Shown one piece after another: positions 35,735 to 42,931 of a DNA stretch of 64,000 nucleotides. A model generated the notes under the pieces. That model worked only from the letters and a program-made list of their open reading frames with translations, ran no database searches and had not been told where the DNA came from. The position numbers and the translations under genes were made by a program. The stretch comes from Geothermobacter hydrogeniphilus (lineage in GTDB: Bacteria; Desulfobacterota; Desulfuromonadia; Desulfuromonadales; Geothermobacteraceae): positions 310,001 through 374,000 of the forward strand of contig NZ_NAAD01000001.1 of NCBI RefSeq assembly GCF_002093115.1, given 5' to 3'. The first letter of the stretch is position 1. Each line of letters opens with the position of its first letter.

Positions 35735-36835
35735 GTGGCCAAGAAGATTTTCGTCGCCGCCACCGGTCAGAATTGCGGCAAAACCACCATCAGTCTCTCC
35801 CTGCTGCACATGGCGCGTAAAAAATATGAGCGGATCGGGTTTATTAAACCCTTCGGCCCGAAAAGTGCCAGGTTTGAAGGGCGGGACGTCGATATGGATG
35901 CCAAGCTGATGGCCCGGGTCTATGACCTGGCCGGCGACATCAGCCTGATGTCTCCGGTTGTGCTTGAAACTGGAGATACCCGGCGCATCCTGGATGGCTA
36001 TATCCGTCCCGAAGCCCTGCTGGAAAGAATCGTTGAGGCGGTCAGGGAGTTGGAGGAAAGAGTGGACTACCTGGTCCTTGAGGGCGCAGGTCATGTGGGC
36101 GTCGGTTCGGTTGCCGGCATCAGCAATGCCAGGGTCGCCCGTGCCGTGGAGGCTCCGGTGCTGATGGTCTCGGGGGCCGGTATCGGCAGTGCGGTTGATG
36201 ACATCTGCCTCAACCTGGCGCTGTTCGATGCAGAAGGTGCGGATGTCAAACTGGTGCTGCCCAACAAGATCCGTGGTCGCAACCGCGAACTGGTGCTGCA
36301 TTACCTGAAACAGGCGATGCTGCCGAAGGGCATTGCCGTACAGGCCGGATTCAACTATTCACAGATCCTGGCCAATCCGACCCTGCTGACCGTTTCCCGC
36401 CTGCTCGACCTTGAGCTTGAGGGCGATTCCCGGCAGATTTCGCGCATTGTGCACCATGTGCAGCTCGGGGCGGCGTCTACGCAGCGGGTTGTCGACCTGC
36501 TGTTGCCTTCGACCCTGCTGGTTGTGACCAGTAGTCGCGATGAACTTCTGGTCATGCTGTCGACCCTTTATCACATGCCCGAATATTTCGAAAAGATTGC
36601 CGGTATTGTCATTACCGGTGTTGCCCCCGTTTCCGCCATTACCCGGAAGATTCTCGAAGACAGCAGGATTCCATACATGCGCTGCGAACAACGAACCACG
36701 GCGGAAATATTTTCCCGACTGGAAAATTACGTCTCCAAGATAACTGCCGAGGACGAGGAAAAAATCAATCTCGTCCAGAAACTGGCCGAAACCGAACTTG
36801 ACTTTAACGCCATCGATGAACTTTTCCGGATTTGA
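35735..36835 (+). CDS. BioD-like/phosphotransacetylase N-terminal domain protein (COG0857 type)
   Basis: 366-residue soluble protein. The N-terminal P-loop domain (about 1-190) resembles dethiobiotin synthetase: KKIFVAATGQNCGKTTISLSLL with Walker A GQNCGKTT, and EGAGHVGVGS. The remainder (about 210-340) resembles the DRTGG domain found between BioD-like and Pta domains in long phosphotransacetylases. The catalytic Pta domain is absent, so a sensory or regulatory role is likely, though unproven. The start is GTG 35735 with CAGGAG upstream; an ATG at 35675 overlaps R1 repeat sequence and is less likely. Confidence 0.82.
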   Translation: MAKKIFVAATGQNCGKTTISLSLLHMARKKYERIGFIKPFGPKSARFEGRDVDMDAKLMARVYDLAGDISLMSPVVLETGDTRRILDGYIRPEALLERIVEAVRELEERVDYLVLEGAGHVGVGSVAGISNARVARAVEAPVLMVSGAGIGSAVDDICLNLALFDAEGADVKLVLPNKIRGRNRELVLHYLKQAMLPKGIAVQAGFNYSQILANPTLLTVSRLLDLELEGDSRQISRIVHHVQLGAASTQRVVDLLLPSTLLVVTSSRDELLVMLSTLYHMPEYFEKIAGIVITGVAPVSAITRKILEDSRIPYMRCEQRTTAEIFSRLENYVSKITAEDEEKINLVQKLAETELDFNAIDELFRI

Positions 36836-36883
36836 TGGCTGTCGCTGTTCGACACATCCGGCCACCGCGGTGGCTGATGATGT

Positions 36884-36911
36884 TTGTACATTTCCCGAGG
36901 TTCGCTATACT
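36884..36911 (+). promoter_or_regulatory. Promoter of the ferritin-like gene
   Basis: TTGTAC (36884-36889), 16-bp spacer, TATACT (36906-36911), about 40 nt before the coding start. Confidence 0.6.
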
Positions 36912-36957
36912 CCATCCGATATCGTTTTCCGGTTTTATTCCTGCCAGGAGGGTCTCC

Positions 36958-37404
36958 ATGATCAAACAACTCGAAATCTGTGCTGAAATTGAGGAAACCG
37001 TCAGCCGGGTTTATTCTTGCCTGGCCGAACAATTGCCGACGGGAAGTGAGCTGCGGTTGATCTGGGAAGAGATGGCCCGGGACGAACTGGAACATGCCCG
37101 GCTGTTGCAGTTCGCCCAGCGGTTTGAGCCCGATAAAACGTACGCCGGTTATCATATCGCCGAGGATGAGGCCCGTCGGCTGCTGGTGGGGGTTCAGGAA
37201 ACTTTCGACCTGGTGAGGATGAAAACACTGAGTGAACGGGAAGCGGTCATGGCGCTGTTGAAACTGGAAGAGGATTTCATGCGGGTGCATCTCCGCCTGG
37301 CCGTTGAGTGTCTGGATCCGACGATGCAGGAAACCTTCAACCGGCTGGGCAAGGCGGATGAAACCCATGTCGCCCGTCTCAAAGAATACTCTCTGCGCAA
37401 CTGA
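36958..37404 (+). CDS. Ferritin-like (rubrerythrin-type) domain protein
   Basis: 148-residue helical protein with spaced acidic/histidine residues of a di-iron four-helix bundle: EIEETVSRVY, EEMARDELEHARLL, LEEDFMRVHLR and ADETHVARLKEY. It has no C-terminal rubredoxin domain, so it is not a full rubrerythrin. It could act in peroxide reduction or iron handling in an anaerobe. ATG 36958 follows CAGGAGG. It has its own promoter and is probably a single-gene unit. Confidence 0.8.
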   Translation: MIKQLEICAEIEETVSRVYSCLAEQLPTGSELRLIWEEMARDELEHARLLQFAQRFEPDKTYAGYHIAEDEARRLLVGVQETFDLVRMKTLSEREAVMALLKLEEDFMRVHLRLAVECLDPTMQETFNRLGKADETHVARLKEYSLRN

Positions 37405-37516
37405 CCCCTTGTTTTTCCTTTCTCCGCCCGGGTGCCGTTGGGGTGGTCAGTTTTCTTGCAATAACAGGGCAGCTGTGAAAAATTAATACCGCTGTCAACC
37501 CGTATTCGAGGCACCC

Positions 37517-39214
37517 ATGTATCTGAAGCATTTCGGTTTTGAAAAAAAGCCGTTCAATATCACTCCGAACCCGGACTTCATGTTTCTGAGCGCGACCCAT
37601 AAGGAGGTCTTCGCTCATCTGCTCTACGGCATTCAGAACCATTGCGGTTTCATTGAAGTAACGGGGGAAGTTGGAACCGGCAAAACAACGGTTTTAAGAA
37701 CCTTGTTCAAGCAGCTTGATGATGAGCTGTATCGTCTGGCACTGATCTTCAACCCCCGCCTTGACGCGGTCGAACTGCTGCAGAGCATCAACCGGGAATT
37801 CGGAATTGCCGCCGATACCGGCAGCCTGTCGGAACTGCAGAGCCTTTTGAACGATTTTCTGCTGCAGCAGAACCGGGATGGTCATACCGTTGTTCTGGTG
37901 GTTGATGAAGCCCAGAACCTGTCTCCCGATGTTCTTGAGCAGATACGACTGCTTTCCAATCTTGAAACCGAAACGGATAAACTGATCCAGATTATCCTGG
38001 TCGGGCAACCGGAACTGCAGCAGATGCTCCGCCGTGACGACCTGCGGCAGCTGCGGCAACGGATTACCGTCAGCTATCACCTTGAGACGATGACGGAAGA
38101 AGACTCCCTGCGTTACATTCAGCATCGGATGTCCGTTGCCGGGCAGTCCCGTTCCGATCTTTTCACCCCCGCCGCACTCAAGCTTATTCTTAAACGCAGT
38201 GGTGGCAATCCCCGGCTCATCAATATTCTCTGCGACCGTTGCCTGCTGGTCTGTTTCAGTGAAAACGGCAGCCAGGTCACTGACAAGCATGTGCGTCAGG
38301 CCCGTAAAGAACTCTGGCGCGAAAAGGGACATGACAGCGGTGGCCGCCGTTACCTTTATGCGACACTCCTGCTGGCGGCTGTCATCCTCGCGGCCGGTTT
38401 CTGGTTCTACGATCAGGAAAAAAATCTGTCCGGCGCATCGCTGTCGGTTGAACAGCCCCTTCCCGCTGCTGAATCACCTCATCGATCGGTGCCTTCGTCA
38501 AGCGTCCTGGAATCGCCTGTTTCCGGTACCACGGACAACCCCGGGCTGGAAAAAAGATTGTTCCGCCTGAGGCGTTCCCTTGACCGGTCGCCGGATGCCG
38601 CACGTATCGGCGTGGCCTGCAACGCTTTGCTCGCCATCTGGCATCTTCCACCGCTGAAGGACGGAGAGCGACTTGCCGTCAACGACATCGCTCATGCGGC
38701 CTCGACCCGGGGACTGGACGTGGCGTCCTACACCGGCGGACTGGAGGGTCTGTTACGTTTCAATCTGCCAGTCATTCTCGACCTGACAGTACCGGGTGCC
38801 CGTGGCCGGCGATATCTTGCCCTGACCGGTGTTGACAGCGGCGGTTATCGTTATGCGCCTGTGATGGCCGGAATTGACCTGCTGCGGACCGAAGAGTTGA
38901 AAGCCCTCTGGTCTGGACGAGCGATTCTGCTGTGGCGGAATCATGACGGACTTTCCCCTGTCGGGCAGCCGGGTCAACGAGGAACCGATATCGAACGTAT
39001 TCAGCAACTGCTCGCCAAGGCCGGTTATTATCGGGGCAACCCCACCGGGGTTTTCGACCAACCGACCGTCTCTGCAGTCACCCGTTTTCAGGCGGATTCG
39101 GGCCTGCTTCAGGATGGTCGGATCGGACCGCAGACCCTGATCCTGCTGTACCGCGCGGCAGGTTTTTTCGAGGCCGAGCTTGGGGCGTCGACTTCCCGGG
39201 AGGAAGGGGCATGA
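37517..39214 (+). CDS. gspA: GspA/ExeA-type AAA ATPase with peptidoglycan-binding domain
   Basis: With GspB, GspA helps insert the type II secretin or pilus-like machinery through the cell wall. The 565-residue protein has a cytoplasmic AAA ATPase (about 1-270; Walker A GEVGTGKTT at about 55, Walker B VVLVVDEAQNL), a membrane helix (about 280-300, YATLLLAAVILAAGFWFY), a periplasmic C39-like region (about 365-470) and a C-terminal PG_binding_1 domain (about 490-555, DIERIQQLLAKAGYYRGNPTG). It overlaps gspB by 4 nt. No other type II secretion genes lie in this window. Confidence 0.88.
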   Translation: MYLKHFGFEKKPFNITPNPDFMFLSATHKEVFAHLLYGIQNHCGFIEVTGEVGTGKTTVLRTLFKQLDDELYRLALIFNPRLDAVELLQSINREFGIAADTGSLSELQSLLNDFLLQQNRDGHTVVLVVDEAQNLSPDVLEQIRLLSNLETETDKLIQIILVGQPELQQMLRRDDLRQLRQRITVSYHLETMTEEDSLRYIQHRMSVAGQSRSDLFTPAALKLILKRSGGNPRLINILCDRCLLVCFSENGSQVTDKHVRQARKELWREKGHDSGGRRYLYATLLLAAVILAAGFWFYDQEKNLSGASLSVEQPLPAAESPHRSVPSSSVLESPVSGTTDNPGLEKRLFRLRRSLDRSPDAARIGVACNALLAIWHLPPLKDGERLAVNDIAHAASTRGLDVASYTGGLEGLLRFNLPVILDLTVPGARGRRYLALTGVDSGGYRYAPVMAGIDLLRTEELKALWSGRAILLWRNHDGLSPVGQPGQRGTDIERIQQLLAKAGYYRGNPTGVFDQPTVSAVTRFQADSGLLQDGRIGPQTLILLYRAAGFFEAELGASTSREEGA

Positions 39215-39741
39215 GTTCTATTCTCAAGGCATTGAAAAAGCTCGAAGAAGAAAAAAATCGCCGGCAGCAGGGCAAGGTTGACATCGCCACGGATATTCTG
39301 CGCGCCACCGGCCGGTCAGGAAAACGAAACTGGCTCATGCCGTTGATACTGATCGTGCTGGTTCTGGGCGGGACCCTGGGAGGGATGTTTGTCGCCCGGA
39401 TGTTTCTTCCCGAAGCTATGCGGCAGCCGGTGCAGACCCCGCCGGTGCAGACCCCGCCGGTGCAGACCCCGCCGGTGCAGACCCAGCCAGCGCAGTCCCA
39501 GCCAGCGCAGTCCCAGCCAGCGCAGTCCCAGCCAGCCGATCGCTTTGAACATCCCCGCCTGGTCGTTTCCGGCATTGCCTATCAGTCGAATGCCGAAAAC
39601 CGGATGGCGGTTGTCAACGATCTTCCGGTCCTGGCCGGGACAACCGTGGCCGGGGTCGAAGTTGTCGAGATTCTTCCCGACAAGGTGGTTTTTCGGTTCA
39701 AGGGGAAACAGTTTTCGGTTCCCCTGTCCGACCTGCCCTGA
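39211..39741 (+). CDS. gspB: GspB-like protein with Pro/Gln repeat linker
   Basis: Partner of GspA; 176 residues. The N-terminus MSSILKALKKLEEEKNRR is the family signature, followed by a single membrane helix (about 41-65), a linker of 5-residue repeats (PVQTP three times, PVQTQ, then PAQSQ three times) and a C-terminal periplasmic domain (about 115-176, LVVSGIAYQSNAENRMAVVNDLPV) of the T2SS assembly type. The ATGA overlap with gspA indicates coupling. The linker repeat is encoded by a 15-bp tandem array. Confidence 0.88.
   Translation: MSSILKALKKLEEEKNRRQQGKVDIATDILRATGRSGKRNWLMPLILIVLVLGGTLGGMFVARMFLPEAMRQPVQTPPVQTPPVQTPPVQTQPAQSQPAQSQPAQSQPADRFEHPRLVVSGIAYQSNAENRMAVVNDLPVLAGTTVAGVEVVEILPDKVVFRFKGKQFSVPLSDLP
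39427..39534 (+). repeat. 15-bp tandem array inside gspB
   Basis: Seven in-frame 15-bp units: three CCGGTGCAGACCCCG-like, one hybrid, and three CCAGCGCAGTCCCAG-like. Units within each type are identical, so copy number probably varies between strains without breaking the frame. Confidence 0.9.
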
Positions 39742-39860
39742 CCGATGAGGGCAGGGAACTCTTTTCAGGGAGTTGTCCCGATCAGTAACGCCCACAAGAT
39801 CGTCAGTTGTCCGTTCATTTTCAGCTTGCTCCCCCGGTGGATACTGGTTTCCGCAGCGGT

Positions 39861-41978
39861 TCAATCATGTCCTTTGGCGGCGGTCGTTCTTCCCCCGGGA
39901 AGAAGGTTGTGATCGGGCCAGGTAAAACTCAATGGCGAATGTCCGGCTTCCCGGGTCCCTTTGAGATAATTTTGACTGCCGTTGAACAGCAGGTAACTGT
40001 ACCGGCCGTAATGGGGAATTTTACGGGCCACTGCTGCGGCCTCCGGGCTGTCGGTCGGAAGGAACAGGGCCTTCAGTCCGCCATCCGCCTTCGGCCAGAC
40101 ACTGAACAGGGATGTTGCCGCGGAAATTTCCCGGCCGTTGAAGATGAGCTTTCCGGTCGCGGAAGATGACAACCCGGGCGGACGCCAGTCTTCAGGTATA
40201 GTCTTAAACGATGCTACATAAAGAACGGTTTCTGAAGAATTATTATCTTCCAGCGATGTCCCGACTGTAATTCTGGCGGTGGTTTTTCGCAGGCCGTCCA
40301 GCAGCCGCCGGACGGCCTGTTTCTGTCCGGCCTGGAGGCCCGGGTGTTCAATGACCCGCAGCTGTGGCGCCGCCCGCAGGTTGTTGATCGTGACCGGGAT
40401 CTCCTCCCTGGCCAGTCGCCGCATCACCTGGTTGTCGGGGTCAATGCTGAATGCCAGGGGTTGCCCGCCGCAGTTGAAGCTGAATTCCGTGCGCTTTGCG
40501 GTAACGCGCAAGGTCCGCTCCTCCCGACCGGAGCGGGTGCGGATGACGACCGGCAACCGCAGCGGGTAGGGGCCGGTCCGTTGCTGCAGCACTCCTTTGA
40601 TCCGCCATCCGCCGTCGGTTGCTGCTCTTTGCAAGTCGTTCAACTGAAGATCCGGAATGTCGTCCCGTTCCAGCCAGGGGCGAATTTCGTCCTCCAGGGG
40701 AATACCGGAAACAGCGGAAAAAGTATCCAGCAGATCCTGCCAGTCGGCCCGCCGGTACATTTTTTCTTCCGCCAGTCGGCGCAGGGCTGACCAGAACGCC
40801 CGGTCCCCGATCCGTCTCCGGATCAGGTGAAAGACCATCGCCGCCTTGCCGTAGCCGATCGCCTGGCTGGCCTTGTCGAACCGGGACCGGAAACGGTTCA
40901 GGGGCATCGCCTGTTCGGGAACCAGGGTTGCGTATTCGCGGAGAATTTTCCGTCGATAGTCTTTGGCCGCTTCTTTCCCCTGGCGTTCCTTGTAGAGATA
41001 GTCGGCAACATAGGTTGTCAGTCCTTCCGACCAGTTGCCGTGCCGGGCGTCAACGCGGACGCCGTTGCCCCACCAGGAATGGGCGATTTCATGGCCCAGG
41101 CTGGTTCTAACGATGAAGGGGAGGCTGATGACACGGCTGCCGAGCAGGGTCCATGAGGGGAAGCCGTAGCCGGTCGGGATGAAATTCTCCACCATGGCGA
41201 ATTTGTGAAACGGGTAGGGGCCGAACAGTGACTCATACAGGGCCAGGAAGGAGCGCGCCGCGGAAAGATAGGTGGTGGAGAGTGCAGCGTTGTCCCGGCC
41301 GAAAAATGTGTAGAGAGGAATCGGGCCGGAGCGGTCCTCGCGCAGTCGCCAGGGACCGACCGCCAGGGTCAGACCGGGCAGGGGATAGTCGACACGGAAA
41401 CAGATGCGGTTCTCTTCATCCCCGGCGGTCCAGTCGGTAATCTCTCCGGCGGTCACCGCCCAGTAACCCGCCGGGAGTCTGACCCGGATAGAGAAAGTCG
41501 AGGATTGCTCCTCCCGGTACGGATACCAGGCGGTGTCCGCATCCAGGAAACCGCCCCGAGCGGTCATCTCCAGCCGAACTCCGTAGCTGGGATCTTCATC
41601 ATGTTCGGGATCCGCTTGTTTTCTGTCGTCAAGAAGGATTCGCCAATGGACGGTCATGTTCATGGAATTCCCGGCCGCGATCAGCAGGTGTTCTCCACGG
41701 CGCCGAAACGGCAGCGGGCGATCGCCCGAGGTGACTGTAACCCCGGCCGCTGCAGTGTTCAACCGCAGATCGAGATCGCCGAGCGGCGTGTCGCCGGAGA
41801 TACGGTCGAGGCCGACAAGCAGACCCTTCTCCGGGTTGAGACGGATGTCCAGTTGATGGTGTATGGCCGCCGAGGGCGGATCTGCGGCGATGGCAACCCC
41901 GGGAAACAGCAGCAGCAGGAAAAGCAGGATGCGCAACGGCGGAGAATCCTTTATAATCCGTCGGTCGGCATTCTTCAT
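39861..41978 (-). CDS. Exported M1-family aminopeptidase-like protein
   Basis: Zinc metallopeptidase predicted to be exported: signal peptide RILLFLLLLFPGVAIAA within the first 35 residues. The 705-residue protein has the M1 zinc motif HEIAH (His296, Glu297, His300) with the third ligand Glu318 in GNWSEGLTTY, an 18-residue spacing like bacterial NW(S/C)EGLT variants. No clear GAMEN exopeptidase motif is visible; the matching region reads GYGFPSWTLLG, so activity as a true aminopeptidase is uncertain. ATG 41978 has AGGAG upstream. It overlaps the preceding lipoprotein gene by 4 nt and converges on gspB; the 119-bp gap holds no clear terminator. Confidence 0.83.
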   Translation of the reverse strand: MKNADRRIIKDSPPLRILLFLLLLFPGVAIAADPPSAAIHHQLDIRLNPEKGLLVGLDRISGDTPLGDLDLRLNTAAAGVTVTSGDRPLPFRRRGEHLLIAAGNSMNMTVHWRILLDDRKQADPEHDEDPSYGVRLEMTARGGFLDADTAWYPYREEQSSTFSIRVRLPAGYWAVTAGEITDWTAGDEENRICFRVDYPLPGLTLAVGPWRLREDRSGPIPLYTFFGRDNAALSTTYLSAARSFLALYESLFGPYPFHKFAMVENFIPTGYGFPSWTLLGSRVISLPFIVRTSLGHEIAHSWWGNGVRVDARHGNWSEGLTTYVADYLYKERQGKEAAKDYRRKILREYATLVPEQAMPLNRFRSRFDKASQAIGYGKAAMVFHLIRRRIGDRAFWSALRRLAEEKMYRRADWQDLLDTFSAVSGIPLEDEIRPWLERDDIPDLQLNDLQRAATDGGWRIKGVLQQRTGPYPLRLPVVIRTRSGREERTLRVTAKRTEFSFNCGGQPLAFSIDPDNQVMRRLAREEIPVTINNLRAAPQLRVIEHPGLQAGQKQAVRRLLDGLRKTTARITVGTSLEDNNSSETVLYVASFKTIPEDWRPPGLSSSATGKLIFNGREISAATSLFSVWPKADGGLKALFLPTDSPEAAAVARKIPHYGRYSYLLFNGSQNYLKGTREAGHSPLSFTWPDHNLLPGGRTTAAKGHD

Positions 41979-42442
41979 TGCAACCACTCCTGCAGATCGA
42001 TTGTGCCTTGCTCGTGGATCGGGAAGGGATAACTGAAAATTCCGAACCCGCCGATTTCGATCGTGCCGTCGAGCTGATACTCCAGGGGCTGAGTCGAAGA
42101 ACTTTTGTTCAGAAAACGGATCAGGTCCAAATAGGCGGCCGTCAGGTCCAGGGTCAGTATCCCACGGCCGTGGGCCGGAATGTCGACAGCCGTGTTCGAC
42201 CGGCCGTTGGAAATTTCGATGTCGTTCAGTTTCAACCTGTAGTCCGCGTGTCGGATTGTCAGACTGAAACCGTTCGGATTATGAAGTTCAAGTTCAGCCT
42301 GAAGCAGGGCGTGGCTCAGGTTGAAGTCCTTCAGTTCCAGGCTTTGAAGAGAAACATCCGGCGGTTCAGGACGGACCGTTGAACAGGCCGTCAACAACAG
42401 CAGGATAACAATTATGAGCAACCAGTTCTTGCCTTGTGTCAT
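41975..42442 (-). CDS. LEA14/WHy-domain lipoprotein
   Basis: 155-residue predicted lipoprotein: WLLIIVILLLLTAC with Cys20 as the lipid site. The rest is a WHy/LEA type 2 beta-sandwich (LQAELELHNPNGFSLTIRHADYRLKLN, NGRSNTAVDIPAHGRGILTLDL). Such proteins are linked to desiccation and envelope stress, but no function is established here. I use ATG 42442; a TTG eight codons earlier is possible. It is co-transcribed with the M1-type peptidase (4-nt overlap). Confidence 0.8.
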   Translation of the reverse strand: MTQGKNWLLIIVILLLLTACSTVRPEPPDVSLQSLELKDFNLSHALLQAELELHNPNGFSLTIRHADYRLKLNDIEISNGRSNTAVDIPAHGRGILTLDLTAAYLDLIRFLNKSSSTQPLEYQLDGTIEIGGFGIFSYPFPIHEQGTIDLQEWLQ

Positions 42443-42535
42443 ATTCTGTCCCAACTTCAGAGTCAATTGGCAGCCGTCAGGGCCGCCGCCGACCGGACCG
42501 CCCGTAAACGCATATTATCTTACCAGAGCGAGCCG

Positions 42536-42931
42536 ATGCGTCCTTTGAAATTTCAACTCAGACCGATCCTGAGAATCATTCTCGGGCTTTACCTTGCTCT
42601 GCTCGGGGTGTTGTCGTTGATGCCGAATCCGCCGCAACCGCCTGATATCATCTCCTGGGACAAGTTGGAGCACGCGCTTGCCTACGCGGTTCTCGGCCCG
42701 CTCCTGTTTGTTGTACTCTCTCCGCGACTGGTGAACCGTGTCCGCCTGTTGTGGGCGGCCGGGATGGCCTGGGGGACCGGTGCCCTGTTCGAGTTTCTGC
42801 AGGGGGTATTGAACCTCGGGCGTTGTTTTGAATGGACTGACCTGGCCGCCAACCTGGTCGGGACCCTGACCGGATTGGTGTTGATGCATCTGGTTATCAT
42901 CTGGCTGCGCCGGGAGACTCGATACCGATGA
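42536..42931 (+). CDS. VanZ-like membrane protein
   Basis: 131-residue protein with about four hydrophobic segments and VanZ family blocks LSLMPNPP, WDKLEHALAYAVLG, FEFLQGVLNLGRCFEWTDLAANLVGTLTG. VanZ relatives are found beyond glycopeptide resistance and their biochemical role is unknown, so no resistance is implied. ATG 42536 has only a weak Shine-Dalgarno. The stop overlaps the start of the nuclease gene. Confidence 0.87.
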   Translation: MRPLKFQLRPILRIILGLYLALLGVLSLMPNPPQPPDIISWDKLEHALAYAVLGPLLFVVLSPRLVNRVRLLWAAGMAWGTGALFEFLQGVLNLGRCFEWTDLAANLVGTLTGLVLMHLVIIWLRRETRYR

